A stretch of DNA of 64,000 nucleotides from Imbricaverruca yamaguchii. Lineage: Eukaryota > Arthropoda > Thecostraca > Neoverrucidae. Positions within the stretch are counted from its first letter, which is position 1. Each line of letters begins with the position of its first letter. The notes under the pieces are model-generated. The model was not told the origin of the DNA. It worked only from the letters and a program-made list of their open reading frames with translations, and did not search any database. Of this stretch, positions 10,502 to 22,151 are shown piece by piece. Where the stretch lies: the NCBI GenBank assembly GCA_034440575.1, contig JAOTOL010001277.1, positions 1 to 64,000 of the forward strand, read 5' to 3'. Made by a program: the position numbers and the translations under genes.

Positions 10502-11558
10502 CAGGGTGGGAATTAAGGCACTTCTCAAGATATTTCACCTCTTAAAACATTTTTGCACTCCGGATTCATCCTGGATAGAATGGCCTCCACATGTACTCCG
10601 ACACAAACATGCAGAAGGAACAAAAATACCACTAAAAACTAATACAAGATTGAAGAAAATGTCCACCAAACATGTTATTCTACTTACGGTTACCAAATAA
10701 ACTATCCACTTTTCGTACCATCAAGCACACAGACAACATCCGAACACACTACACAGCAAACCACAACCAGTGGAAATGCCGATGACAATGAGCCAAACCC
10801 CTTATGTCTGTGCACTGAACAGTGGCCTCCAGTCACTATGAATTCACTGATGCATGCATCTCCAGAAACCTGCTTTTGAGCCATCCTATAGTGGGAAAAA
10901 CTGACAGTTTTAAGAGACATCTTCTGGAGTCCCGGAGGCTGCTAATTGGAATTTGCTTTGTTAGCATTTTCTGTTCTGAAAACTGTCTTTCAACCAATTG
11001 ATGCAAGGTATTTTTTAAATGCTGCCATAACCATTAGCAACTTTGAACACATGTTTAACAGTACCATACTGCAAACACAAGGCCTTGAATGATTGTTTGC
11101 TTTGCGCACCACCATCGCTTCTGACTGTTGAGTGTGAGATAGTGGTGTTGGGTCTGTATTGCACAGGGAATTGGCTGAGTATGTAGGTAGGTGTGTGTTC
11201 TGAGCTGAGGGTGCAATTTGTGTTTTACATTTGGCTAGCCTTGTATTGAGACCAAGAGTGAAAGAAAAGTGCATTGTTCCCATGAGTTATGAGAGACAAA
11301 GCTGAGCTCATCACAACTCTCTGTCTCGCAGTGCCATCCATTCCTTACTTCTTTGTTTGTATGCTTTGATGTGACCAAATATTATGATATGTATTACGTA
11401 TGCATATTACATAGATACTGACTAGGTACATATGATTTTCCTGTTGGTTACCAGCAATTAGATTCCATGCATGAAAAATAATATGTCCATGAAAATGTAC
11501 TCTGGAAAAATCTGTTTGCACTCCAACTCCAAACCTGGAAAGTAAGTTTCCCACCCTG
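10502..11558. mobile_element. Non-autonomous hAT-like DNA transposon
   Basis: Starts CAGGGTGGGAA and ends TTCCCACCCTG, an 11-bp terminal inverted repeat of the hAT kind. It is flanked by GCAGACAG (10494-10501) and GCAGACAA (11559-11566), an 8-bp target duplication with one mismatch; 8 bp is diagnostic of hAT. It splits a repeat unit of the 37-bp minisatellite. No transposase frame is seen in its 1057 bp. Confidence 0.88.
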
Positions 11559-14500
11559 GCAGACAATCAACTACATATCCAGCACTGTCCACACAGCAGA
11601 CAGTCAACTACACATCCTACACTGTCCTCACAGCAGACACTCAACTACACCTCCTACACTGGCCACACAGCAGTCAACTACACATCCTACACTACCCACA
11701 CAACAGACAGTAAACTATACATCCCACACTGACCACACAACAGTCAACTACACATCATACACTGTCCATACATCAGACAGTCAAATACACATCCCACACT
11801 GGCCACACAGCAGACAGTCAACTACACATCCTACACTGTCCACACAGCAGACAGTCAACTACACATCCTACACTGTCCACACAGCAGACAGTAAACTACA
11901 CATCCTACACTGTCCACACAACAGTCAACTATACATCATACACTGTCCACACAAGTCAACTACACATCCTACACTGTCCATACAGCAGACAGTCAAATAC
12001 ACATCCTACACTGTCCATACAGCAGACAGTCAACTACACATCCTACACTGGCCACACAGCAGTCAACTACACATCCTACACTACCCACACAACAGACAGT
12101 AAACTATACATCCCACACTGACCACACAACAGTCAACTACATCATACACTGTCCATACATCAGACAGTCAAATACACATCCCACACTGGCCACACAGCAG
12201 ACAGTCAACTACACATCCTACACTGTCCACACAGCAGACAGTCAACTACACATCCTACACTGTCCACACAGCAGACAGTAACTACACATCCTACACTGTC
12301 CACACAACAGTCAACTATACATCATACACTGTCCACACAAGTCAACTACACATCCTACACTGTCCATACAGCAGACAGTCAAATACACATCCTACACTGT
12401 CCACACAGCAGACAGTCAACTACACATCCTACACTGTCCACACAGCAGACAGTAAACTACACATCCTACACTGTCCACACAACAGTCAACTATACATCAT
12501 ACACTGTCCACACAAGTCAACTACACATCCTACACTGTCCATACAGCAGACAGTCAAATACACATCCCACTGGCCACACATCAGACAGTCAACTACACAT
12601 CCAGCACTGTCCACACAGCAGACAGTCAAATACACATCCTACACTGTCCATACAGCAGACAGTCAAATACACATCCTACACTGTCCATACAGCAGACAGT
12701 AAACTACACATCCTACACTGTCCACACAGCAGTCAACTACACATCATACACTGTCCACACAGCAGACAGTCAACTACACATCCCACACTGTCCACACGGC
12801 AGACAGTCAACTACACATCCTACACTGTCCACACAGCAGACAGTCAACTACACATCCTACACTGTCCACACAGCAGACAGTCAACTACACATCCTACACT
12901 GTCCACACAGCAGACAGTAAACTACACATCCTACACTGTCCACACAACAGTCAACTATACATCATACACTGTCCACACAGCGACGCAACACATCCTACAC
13001 TGTCCACACACAGTCAACTATCATCAACACTGTCCCACGCGGACAGTCAACTATACATCATACACTGTCCTACAGAGACAGTCAACTATATCATACACTG
13101 TCCACAGCGGACAGTCAACTACATCCTACACTGTCCACACAGAGACAGTCAACTATACATCATACACTGTCCATACAGCAGACAGTAAACTACACATCCT
13201 ACACTGTCCACACAACAGCGTCAACTACACATCATACACTGCCCACGCAGACAGTCAACTACACATCCCACACTGTCCACGGCAGACAGTCAACTCACAT
13301 CCTACACTGTCCACACAACAGACAGTAAACTACACATCTGACACTGTCCACACAACAGTCAACTACACATCATATACTGTCCACACAGTCAACTAACATC
13401 CCACGCTGTCCATACAGCAGACAGTCAACTACACATCCAGCACTGCCCACACAGCAGACAGTCACTATGATCCTACACTGTCCACACAGCAGACAGTCAA
13501 CTACACATCCTACACTGTCCCACAGCAGACAGTAAACTACACATCCTACACTGTCCACACAACAGTCAACTATACATCATACACTGTCCACACAGCAGAC
13601 AGTCAACTACACATCCTACACTGTCCACACAACAGACAGTCAACTACACATCATACACTGTCCACACAGCAGACAGTCAACTACACATCCTACACTGTCC
13701 ACACAGCAGACAGTCAACTATACATCATACACTGTCCACACAGCAGACAGTCAACTATACATCATACACTGTCCATACAGCAGACAGTAAACTACACATC
13801 CTACACTGTCCACACAGCAGTCAACTACACATCATACACTGTCCACACAGCAGACAGTCAACTACACATCCCACACTGTCCACACGGCAGACAGTCAACT
13901 ACACATCCTACACTGTCCACACAACAGACAGTAAACTACACATCTGACACTGTCCACACAACAGTCAACTACACATCATATACTGTCCACACAAGTCAAC
14001 TACACATCCCACGCTGTCCATACAGCAGACAGTCAACTACACATCCAGCACTGCCCACACAGCGGACAGTCAACTACACATCCTACACTGTCCACACAGC
14101 AGACAGTCAACTACACATCCTACACTGTCCACACAGCAGACAGTAACTACACATCCTACACTGTCCACACACAGTCAACTATACATCAACACTGTCCACA
14201 CGCAGACAGTCAACTACACATCCTACACTGCCACACAACAGCAACATACATCATACACTGTCCACACAGCGGACAGTCAACTACACATCCTACACTGTCC
14301 ACACAGCAGACAGTCAACTACACATCCTACACTGTCCACACAGCGGACAGTCAAATACACATCCTACACTGTCCACACAGCAGACAGTCAACTACACATC
14401 CTACACTGGCGACACAGCAGGCAGTCAGCTACACATCCTATACTGTCCACACAGCAGGCAGCAGGCAACTAAACATCCTATAGTCTACACAGCCGACATT

Positions 14501-14560
14501 CAACTATACAACCCACGCTGTTCACACACTAGCCAACTACACACTCCATGCAACAGATAG
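11559..14560 (+). repeat. 37-bp minisatellite, main segment (intron 3 of SMG6-like gene)
   Basis: Some 80 further units of the 37-bp repeat fill about 3 kb. Shortened units (AACAGTCAAC, ACAAGTCAAC) recur in a fixed order, and a block of about 389 bp starting near 11657 recurs near 12046, so higher-order repeats exist. Many one-base losses lie at 12980-13480 and 14140-14260; these may be genuine decay or assembly noise. Confidence 0.95.
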
Positions 14561-14761
14561 TCAACTGCACATATATATGGCAGAACGTTTACCTGAAAGC
14601 GAATCCATGGTAGGTGCAAGGAGTTGTACTCTTCATCATTTCAAGTGAGCAAATGGTAAAGATGTAGCTTACCTTGCACAATGCAGATACAATTGATTTA
14701 TCTTATAAAATGACTGCACAAGTCGTGTCTCTATGGCTACCTACAAGACAGCCAGTCTCAC

Positions 14762-14833
14762 CTGAAGGGGTCTCCGCAGGGTACCACCTCCTCAGTGATG
14801 TAAGGAGAGTTGTAAGCGTCCGATGATGTTGAG
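14762..14833 (-). CDS. SMG6: SMG6-like, coding exon 3 (short, probable)
   Basis: A 72-nt exon candidate reads STSSDAYNSPYITEEVV and ends at a strong donor, CAG|GTGAGAC. It would correspond to the Tyr/Pro-rich linker of SMG6 (the region with SDNPYYYP in vertebrates). The acceptor ATCGCAG is short of pyrimidines. Entry and exit phases are both 2 and the length is a multiple of three, so the exon could be skipped without a frame change. Weaker than its neighbours because the linker is poorly conserved. Confidence 0.5.
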
Positions 14834-14887
14834 CTGCGATGTACTGATAACTCAGTAGCACTCACACATGGGTGCTTGCAGGCGATT

Positions 14888-15115
14888 CGGAATCGAACAG
14901 TCACGGGGATACGGGACACAGGCGACTCGGTACCGGCCACAGTCACGGCGATACGAGACACAGGCGACTCGGTACCGGCCAATCACGGGGGATACGGGAC
15001 ACAGGCGACTCGGTACCGACCACAGTCACGGCGATACGGGACACAGGCGACTCGGTGCCGGCCACAGTCACGGGGATACGGGACACAGGCGACTCGGTAC
15101 CGACCACAGTCACAT
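14888..15115 (+). repeat. 43-bp minisatellite
   Basis: About five and a half units containing GGGACACAGGCGACTCGGTA and GGCCACAGTCACGG. It lies in SMG6-like intron 2, starting about 55 bp upstream of the exon 3 acceptor. The unit is not a multiple of three; the open frames across it are by-products. Confidence 0.85.
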
Positions 15116-15542
15116 ATCGGCTGCATGACTGTCGCCGCCACGGGAGACGGAGCACACGTCATCCCAAACTGCGGCAAACTGAATATTATATCAGTAGCGT
15201 TGTCTGGACCGAGTCGACCTCCAGCAACGCTACCGTTCACCTGTCCCGATCAAAAATTGGCGGCGACCCCAATGAGGATCGGCATGGTCAGGGAACACAT
15301 AATTGGGGCCTGAAACAGTACCAATTGTGCTGCTTGCCACAATTTTTCACCATATTCAGTGTGTATGCTCTCAGAAGGCAAACTCAGCATTATTATACTT
15401 TACCAGACATTCAGGCCGGGCAAAGCCCGTTATACCATAGTCACCAACAGCCCCCCCCCCCAAGAGCCCTGGAATCGATCCATCTAGTGGTGGCCTACCA
15501 GCGCCGCCGTGACACCCACACCACGGTCGGAACACGGCTCAC

Positions 15543-15704
15543 CTGGGCTGGCGGTGACGGCGCATGGCCGTGCAGTCGGCCTGCACCTGTACCGGTGTGT
15601 CTGGGTTGTTTGGGTCGAATAGGAGGCGAGCGGCGGTGGATGAGGCCACCGTCTGGGCGCAGTGTGGCCCGCCCGGCACGTACAGCAGACCAGTGGACGG
15701 CGAC
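15543..15704 (-). CDS. SMG6: SMG6-like, coding exon 2 (DPNNPD block)
   Basis: The frame reads GLLYVPGG followed by RLLFDPNNPDTP. Vertebrate SMG6 has an equivalent GILILP ... RLWDPNNPD segment shortly before its helical domain. The acceptor is CCGGCAG, with exon phase 2, and the first codon is completed as Arg from exon 1. The donor is AG|GTGAGC, again phase 2. Three frames are open here; only this one joins its neighbours and carries the conserved hexapeptide. Confidence 0.75.
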
Positions 15705-16429
15705 CTGCCGGCTGTCTCCGGCCAGCCACACCGCCTGCCGCACACAACTACAGCGTTGGAAGACCACCATAAGACGCATGGCATCGCTCCTCGTTACCAT
15801 TGTCATCGCGTTTATATGTAATTTCGTGCATTTTTGGCCACTGATTCACCTTGCACCATCACCATGATCGCAGCATGACCTCCAACTGGCCCTACGTAAC
15901 CTTCTTCTGAGCCTTCTTATTTACCTCATCCTTAAGTTGTGAGTCTAGCCATAACTGCAGAGCAGTGCCTGCTAAACTTATATGATCCAAGCAGGGAGGC
16001 AGATTATGGAGGGATTAGGGTGGGTGCATTATGGGTGGACCGGTGGGGTCATTTAATCCCTATAAAATTATGACAGGGTAAAGACTATCTTCTCGACCCC
16101 CACCGCCACACACACACATTTTGTGTTGGTCCATTAGAGGGACAGGGGCAACCGAGCCTCCCTAGATGTAATTTACATAGCAACAACACTAAATGCCTGC
16201 CTGAATATCGCTAATGAACACATTTGCCCACAAACAGCAGCTGCCTACTCACTCCCCCGCAAAAAAAAAGTTTGAGGATCAAATAATAGCCATCCCTAGT
16301 TGTGGTATGGAAGGCTTAGGGGGTCACGGTGATAGTTCTGGGCTTGCAGCACTATGGGCCACGTCTGTTTGCTAACAACACCTTATATTTGAAGTGTATT
16401 CCTGAAAATGGGTGTTGTCATCATCAGCG

Positions 16430-16826
16430 AGACCCACCTGACAAAAATCCTGAGGTAGACAAGGAATCCCACCTGGATACCTCACGGGGACATGACAGGG
16501 GCAGAGAAACAAACCTGATGGAATCCTGCAGTCTGAGGGAATCCCACCAGTCAGGAGCCTGCAGCGGAAGTGAGCATCATCCGCCGGGATCATTTAGTAT
16601 ATGCGAGCATGACCCATCGGGATCAAGTAGTGGACGTGAGCACCACCCGTCTGGATCCTAAAGTAGAGGGGCGAGTCCTGCAATGGAACAGAAAATCCAC
16701 CCGATGAGGTCCTGCAACAGATGGTGAGACCCACTTGACCAGAGCACTGGGATGGGGTAGGGAGACCAAACTGAGGGGGGACACCGACACCCAAGTGGCG
16801 GAATCCTGCAGTACAGGGCGACCCAC
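16430..16826 (-). repeat. Degenerate ~40-bp repeats starting at the exon 1 donor
   Basis: The SMG6-like intron 1 begins with diverged tandem units. Each has GGTGGGT- or GGGTGRTGCTCAC-like and TGCAGGAYYC-like pieces, so donor- and acceptor-like words recur. Copies are too diverged to count exactly. Confidence 0.5.
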
Positions 16827-18478
16827 CTGGTAGAGTCGGTGATTGCTGAGAAATTCAAACTTGAACTAGCGGCCGTTGGTGAGTCGCATCTCCCAGTTAG
16901 TGTCTGCTCCACTACGGGATCTTGGCGACGTTGGTCTCTCATAGTGGGTCCTTCTGCAGCTGCATCCGCCTCAAGCTCAGCTAGAGAGCGCCGGCCGGGA
17001 ATCGAGGCAAAGTTGGCACCAGTGCCGGGGACAGCCTGAGTGGGTGCGTCTGGCCGGGTCAAGCACGGATCCGACCCTCCATGGTTTTCCAGCGGACCAC
17101 GGTCTCCGGGCGTCACACCACCAACCACCGCCAGTTCGGCCCCGCCAGTCGATTCTGTCCTGTTCCTCCCCTGTCCGTGTCGCTCAGCAAATTCTAGCTC
17201 AGTGTATTCTTGCTTAGCTCGACTCATCGACTGTGTCGCACTATGTCCCTGATCTGCGCCACCCACTGACTGCACCCCAGTTGATCTCTGTTCGGTCCAA
17301 TCAACTGGCTCCCCACCGACCAGTGTCTGCTCGGGCGGGCTAGCCGGCTTTCCGCCGACCCGTGCCTCCTCGGCCAGACTAGCCGGCTCTCCACCGACCT
17401 GTGCCTGCTCGGGCGGGCTAGCCGGCTTTCCGCCGACCTGTGCCTGCTCGGCCAGACTAGCCGGCTCTCCACCGACCTGTGTCTGCTCGGGTGGGCTAGC
17501 CGGCTCTCCGCCGACCCGTGTCTGCTCGGGCAGACTAGCCGGCTCTCCACCGACCTGTGTCTGCTCGGGCAGGCTAGCCGGCTCTCTGCCGACCTGCGCC
17601 TGATCAGTTAGGCCAGTCGACTCTCTGCCGGCCTGTGCCTGCTCAAGCAGGCCAGCCGGCTCGCTGCCGACCTGTGCCTGCTCGGGTCGATCAGCCGGCT
17701 CTGCGCCGACCTGTGCCTGCTCGGTCCGACCAGCCGACTTGACTGCTGCGCGGCTCTTGTCTGGTCGTCGTGAGGTCGGCAGGTACAGCTGTGCAGTGAC
17801 ACGCTGCCGCCGGCCAGACGCAGTCACCATTAGCGAGGCGCCGCTCCCGTCTCCAGACTGCCGCCGCCGCCTCTCCAGCATACCACTGCCGGCAGCGGCT
17901 CTGTGGCATTCCGCAGCCGTATCGGCTTGCCTCAGCAAACGCTTGGAATGCGGACCACTGTGTGCGGGGTCCATACCACCATGAGCAGACGTTCGGTCGT
18001 CGTGGATAGAGCCTTTATCACCATTTACTGATCTTTGGTCCCCACTAGTCTCATCATCACGGGTGGATCTCTGATCCCCATGCTCAGATTTCCGGTCGCC
18101 ATCGGCGGATCTCCGATCATCATGGGCAAGTCTTTCATCGCCACGGGCAGGTCTTTGACCACCGCGGGCAGCTCTCCGATCCCGACCGGCGTGTCTCTGG
18201 TCGCTGAGAGCCTGTCCATGCTCGCCTGTCAGTGCCGTATCTGACTGGGCTCTCGGCGCGGCCCGTCGATGCTGGATGCTGTCAGTGCTGGCCGGTCGAG
18301 CCGCAGCCGCCCTACTACTCGCCCTGAAATGCTGTTCAGCAGAGCCAGGCCGGCGATAATCCGACGCCGACTTGTCGTCATCTAGCGCCACTTTCATACC
18401 ATTCTGGCGCGCCTTAGGCGTATACAGTACCATGTCAGGCCGACGCTGCTTGCGTGCACACACCTTCTCATCTGACAT
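16827..18478 (-). CDS. SMG6: SMG6/EST1A-like, coding exon 1 (N-terminal disordered region)
   Basis: SMG6 is the endonuclease of nonsense-mediated mRNA decay: it binds the exon junction complex (EJC) and cuts target mRNA near premature stops. This exon starts at ATG 18478. An upstream in-frame ATG at 18580 exists, but a CTCCAG acceptor-like site lies just before 18478. Residues 12-24 read RRPDMVLYTPKAR, which resembles the EJC-binding motif of SMG6; R3HCC1L carries a similar motif, so the motif alone does not decide. Residues about 103-160 are charged repeats of about seven residues around GDQRS/DDRRS. Residues about 253-403 are some twelve 13-residue repeats of the type EQTQVGGEPASLP. No folded domain is seen, as expected for the SMG6 N-terminal half. 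The donor AG|GTGGGT leaves phase 2, which continues correctly into the exon at 15704. The assignment to SMG6 rests on that continuity with the downstream exons. Confidence 0.75.
17270..17720 (-). repeat. 39-bp coding minisatellite in SMG6-like exon 1
   Basis: About twelve tandem 39-bp units, each encoding 13 residues close to EQTQVGGEPASLP. The unit length is a multiple of three and the frame is kept throughout, which supports coding. Variants at fixed positions (PPEQ, LAEQ, LPEQ) partly alternate. Confidence 0.85.
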
Positions 18479-18599
18479 ACTGGAGACATCCAATATTACA
18501 GTTATAGTGCACACACCACTGGTCCAGACTCTGATGCCATTCACCAGGTCTTCAGTACTGTTCTCCAGCACTGTATGCACCCAACCACACTAGCTAGCC

Positions 18600-21500
18600 A
18601 AGAATTACCTGCCAGCACTATTCACATTTGTGAGCAGTTGTCTTCATTAGCCCTGCAAACATTCAAAACAACATATTTAGTGCTCCATATTAATTAGTCT
18701 GACTGTAATTTTACATTCAAATGGGGCACACATGTAGTGAGCTTAACAGACTCAGGAATTGTGAGTGAGATGAAAATATATCAAGAGTATCATCTTCCAG
18801 ATAGAGCAGCCACCACTGACAGAGAAGACCAGAGAAAATGACATGAAAGCAGACATGTAAAATACTATGCCTACAATTTATAATTTCCTCAAAATGTGAC
18901 TGTTGCTCAGTTGCAATTTCACCCAGCTATTCATGACATGCCCCAAAGCCATGTGTGCATTCTAAGCACACAAATTGTATATGGCCACTTGTCACCTGGC
19001 AAGACTGGGTTTGAGTTTCTTCATGCACTTACATTTAGTCCCTGGCTGGGAGGATCAGTTGGCAACTGGCCTGCTAAGGCTGGGTATGAGCATGAGGGTG
19101 GTTGTATCAGTGCACTGGTGACAAGTTAAACCCCCAGTAAAAATATACCACCAAACTGGAATTCAGGGATCACATGGTGGGGCCAAGGTCCATGCAACAA
19201 GCTCTGCATAGCAACAGGACCCTGGGTCCATAAAAACACCAATGATTGGGAAGTATTAAATTCATTTATTTTCTTCAAAATGGTTCAGGCTATGGTACAT
19301 TTCCAGCTTAACCATCCCTATCTTTCCAGTCATATCATAAACACCACCATCCAAGGGAATTGATGCAACCCACCCCCCTCCCATATAATCCCCAAACTAA
19401 GCATGACATGAAAACAAGAGGTTTCATTGGAAAGTGCTCGATGAGTAGGGATGGACAACTCCCTAAAATGAAGTCACTAGGGGGCTTAGGTTTTCACGAC
19501 TAACATGTTTTGGGCTCTGGGGTTCACTTTATGGGAGATTTGAAGAGAAAATGGAATCGGAAAAGGAAGGCAAAATCGGCCAGGACCCTAAAATCTTTGC
19601 CACCAGAATATGAGAAAAAAAACATAAGTTTCAAAACTTTGATATTTCAACATTCTTTAATTTTTCCTTTTATACTGGGTAGAGCAAACTGAAAAATATT
19701 GTTCAAGCTTAACTTGCTTTCATAAAAATGCTTGTCTTAGTCAGAATCTTCTATTTCAGCTCTAATGGAAAATATGCATAACTAATAAGTAATTTTTAAA
19801 ATAATCTGGTACATTTTGTTTCTCCCTTAAAGATAAACAAACTCTGAAAGTTTCTTTTAAATATTTTGTCAAAATTAAAATATGTTTATGAATGTGTTGA
19901 AAAAGATGTGACAACTAATGTCCTCTGCAAGTGCATACTTTTGAGTTGGGAGGAAAAATAAAGCCCAAAAAGTGGCTGAGAGTTTGGTACCACATCACAA
20001 AAGGTAATGTTCAAAATATAAAAAAGATGTAATATAATCTAATCTAACATAGCCTAAGCCTTCCATGCAAAAAAACAAACAAATTCCTTTCATAGAAAAT
20101 GTCCTGTAATGTTTTTTCCTATAAATTATCCAGTAAAAAACTTAACCTGGCCTGTCTTAAGCTAACCTGAGCTGCTTTTGAAGGCAAGCATATTTTCTAT
20201 GCAAAAAGGAACACTGTTATGACTTTGAACAAAATTAAAACCTAGCCTAACCTAACTTAACCAGTAAGATCAAGTTTTTTTTTTTTTAAACAAAAATGTC
20301 AGGAAATTTTTCCATAAAAAAAAATATTGCATGGAACAATAGGTTATTAGGTTATGGTACATTTTTCTTCATTTTTGGTGGTACTTTGTACTCTATATCA
20401 CCAAACTGAAAGCACATTTTTTGTTTTAGTTTGCTTCCCAATGGAAGAGTGCATTTGCAGTGGAAATGAGTGGTCGTCATATTAAGCACATTCATAAACA
20501 TTGCATTGGCCAAAAATCAAAGAAATGAGAAATTATCTTAAACTTCAGATTTACAAAAACATACACATATACTATTAGGGTATGGATACACCAGACCATG
20601 GGTAACCAGTAGGTTTTACAGCAGCAATTTGCTCTCCTGTTGCTACTAGCTTTTGAGCCTTCGAAGTCATTTCTCCATTCAACTAAACATTCCAGACATG
20701 AACTACAAAAGTACATTGAAGAGCTTATAATATTAATATGAATCTTCCTGAAGTTATTGTTATGTCAACATAGGATTCGGCAGTATAATTGGAGATAAAG
20801 GTAAATTTTGAGTTTGATTTTTCTTAAACACAGGTATGTTGATGTGGCCGCTCATTTTCTCCACAAATTATTGCTTCTCTGTTGACAAAGAAATGCACGA
20901 TTGTAATCTCCACTCTACAAATATAGGATATCCCATATAATTATTTGTACCTTCTGTCACAGATGTGATATATACTTTTTTTCCAAATGATTCTCAAACA
21001 CTTCATGTACTGGATTTAATACTCATTGACTTCGAAAATCTTACGTTCCTATCTTAACTCCATATTAATCGCCAACAACCAAATTTCCAGCCAGATGTGT
21101 CTGAAACCGGCCCCTGTCAATGTTTAGTGGCAGCCGGCGACGTCATCAGGGCGTTCATTTGGGTTCAGCAGGTTATCATGACAGCAAGAAATTGTACTTT
21201 TTCGCGTACGTTCCTGACTAGCAAGTATAAGTGATAGGTATAAATTGGACGTCATCTGAAACCTTGTTTCATTGTATTTAGATAATCATGCTAGGCTTTT
21301 ACATGGGTGCGTTAGTTATAGTATAAAGTGGCGTTATTTAGACCCATGCCATATCCATTGACACTATTTAACTTAAGAGGCGCAAAGTACTCAGTACAAG
21401 TACCGCGGTTGGTAGCGGGTCGGTTTGCCCACTCGGGGTTAGCCGGTTCGAGGTTCGAGGCCAGGAGCCTTTTGTGCGCGTCGTGGTCCTTTTAATAAGC

Positions 21501-21950
21501 GACGGTGGATTAAGACATTCTTCACATGGGACGATCTTTTGCATAAAGGGAAGGTAGATAGGCAGATATTCTGCAAGGCTGGGTTTCGGCCGCCTTAAAT
21601 TGATGGTTGGGCACTTTTTTATATTCAGTCACGCATAGGAAGTACGCAACCACCGCTGAAGGCAGTGTCCAGGACCCCAGAAACTTCCTGGCGTGGGCGG
21701 CGGGCCACAAGTGTGTAGATTTCATAAGTACATTAGACAACATTCATACTATCCTAACATACTTTATTTATTTTTTGGTGTGCATAGGGTGTTTGGTGTT
21801 GAAGTTTAAGATAGTTTAATTAGTAGTAAGTTGGGGGTATTCATAAGTGCTGTGTGACTGTTCATTTTTCTGTCTAGCCATAAGTGATATCAAAAGGGAT
21901 ATTCATATAGTTGTCTACTTGTGTGGAAGACAATTAGATTAGACATCTTG
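18600..21950. other. AT-rich intergenic DNA
   Basis: No gene recognised. The part 19250-20600 is AT-rich and resembles 28900-29960 in layout (CATAAACATTGCATTGG / CATAAATATTGTATTTTG, CCTAACCTAAC words), probably copies of one old repeat family. Near 21400 a GGTTGGTAGCGGGTCGG...GGTTCGAGG stretch is faintly tRNA-like. The segment contains the upstream side of both divergent genes, but no promoter motif could be defended. Confidence 0.5.
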
Positions 21951-22151
21951 TTTATTTATTTAATTTAAACAAAACAAAAACAAAAAAAAAACAAACAATT
22001 GTTTAATAGTTTATGCTTTTCTTGAGGTACTCAGATAATTAACTGACAGTATAGGAGGTAGCGATTTATAGTGAATGATAGTTAGCTTTTTTGTCGGTTG
22101 TTTGGCGAGTTAATTTGAATCTAAATCTAGGCATAACCTGCAGCGTTTAGG

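Noticed and set aside
10205..14560. CRISPR-like array
   Set aside because: Units are contiguous 37-bp tandem copies with no unique spacers, and the context is an animal intron.
21385..21480. tRNA-like GGTAGCGGGTCGG...GGTTCGAGG
   Set aside because: Boxes are poor and no second copy was seen, so neither tRNA nor SINE could be supported.
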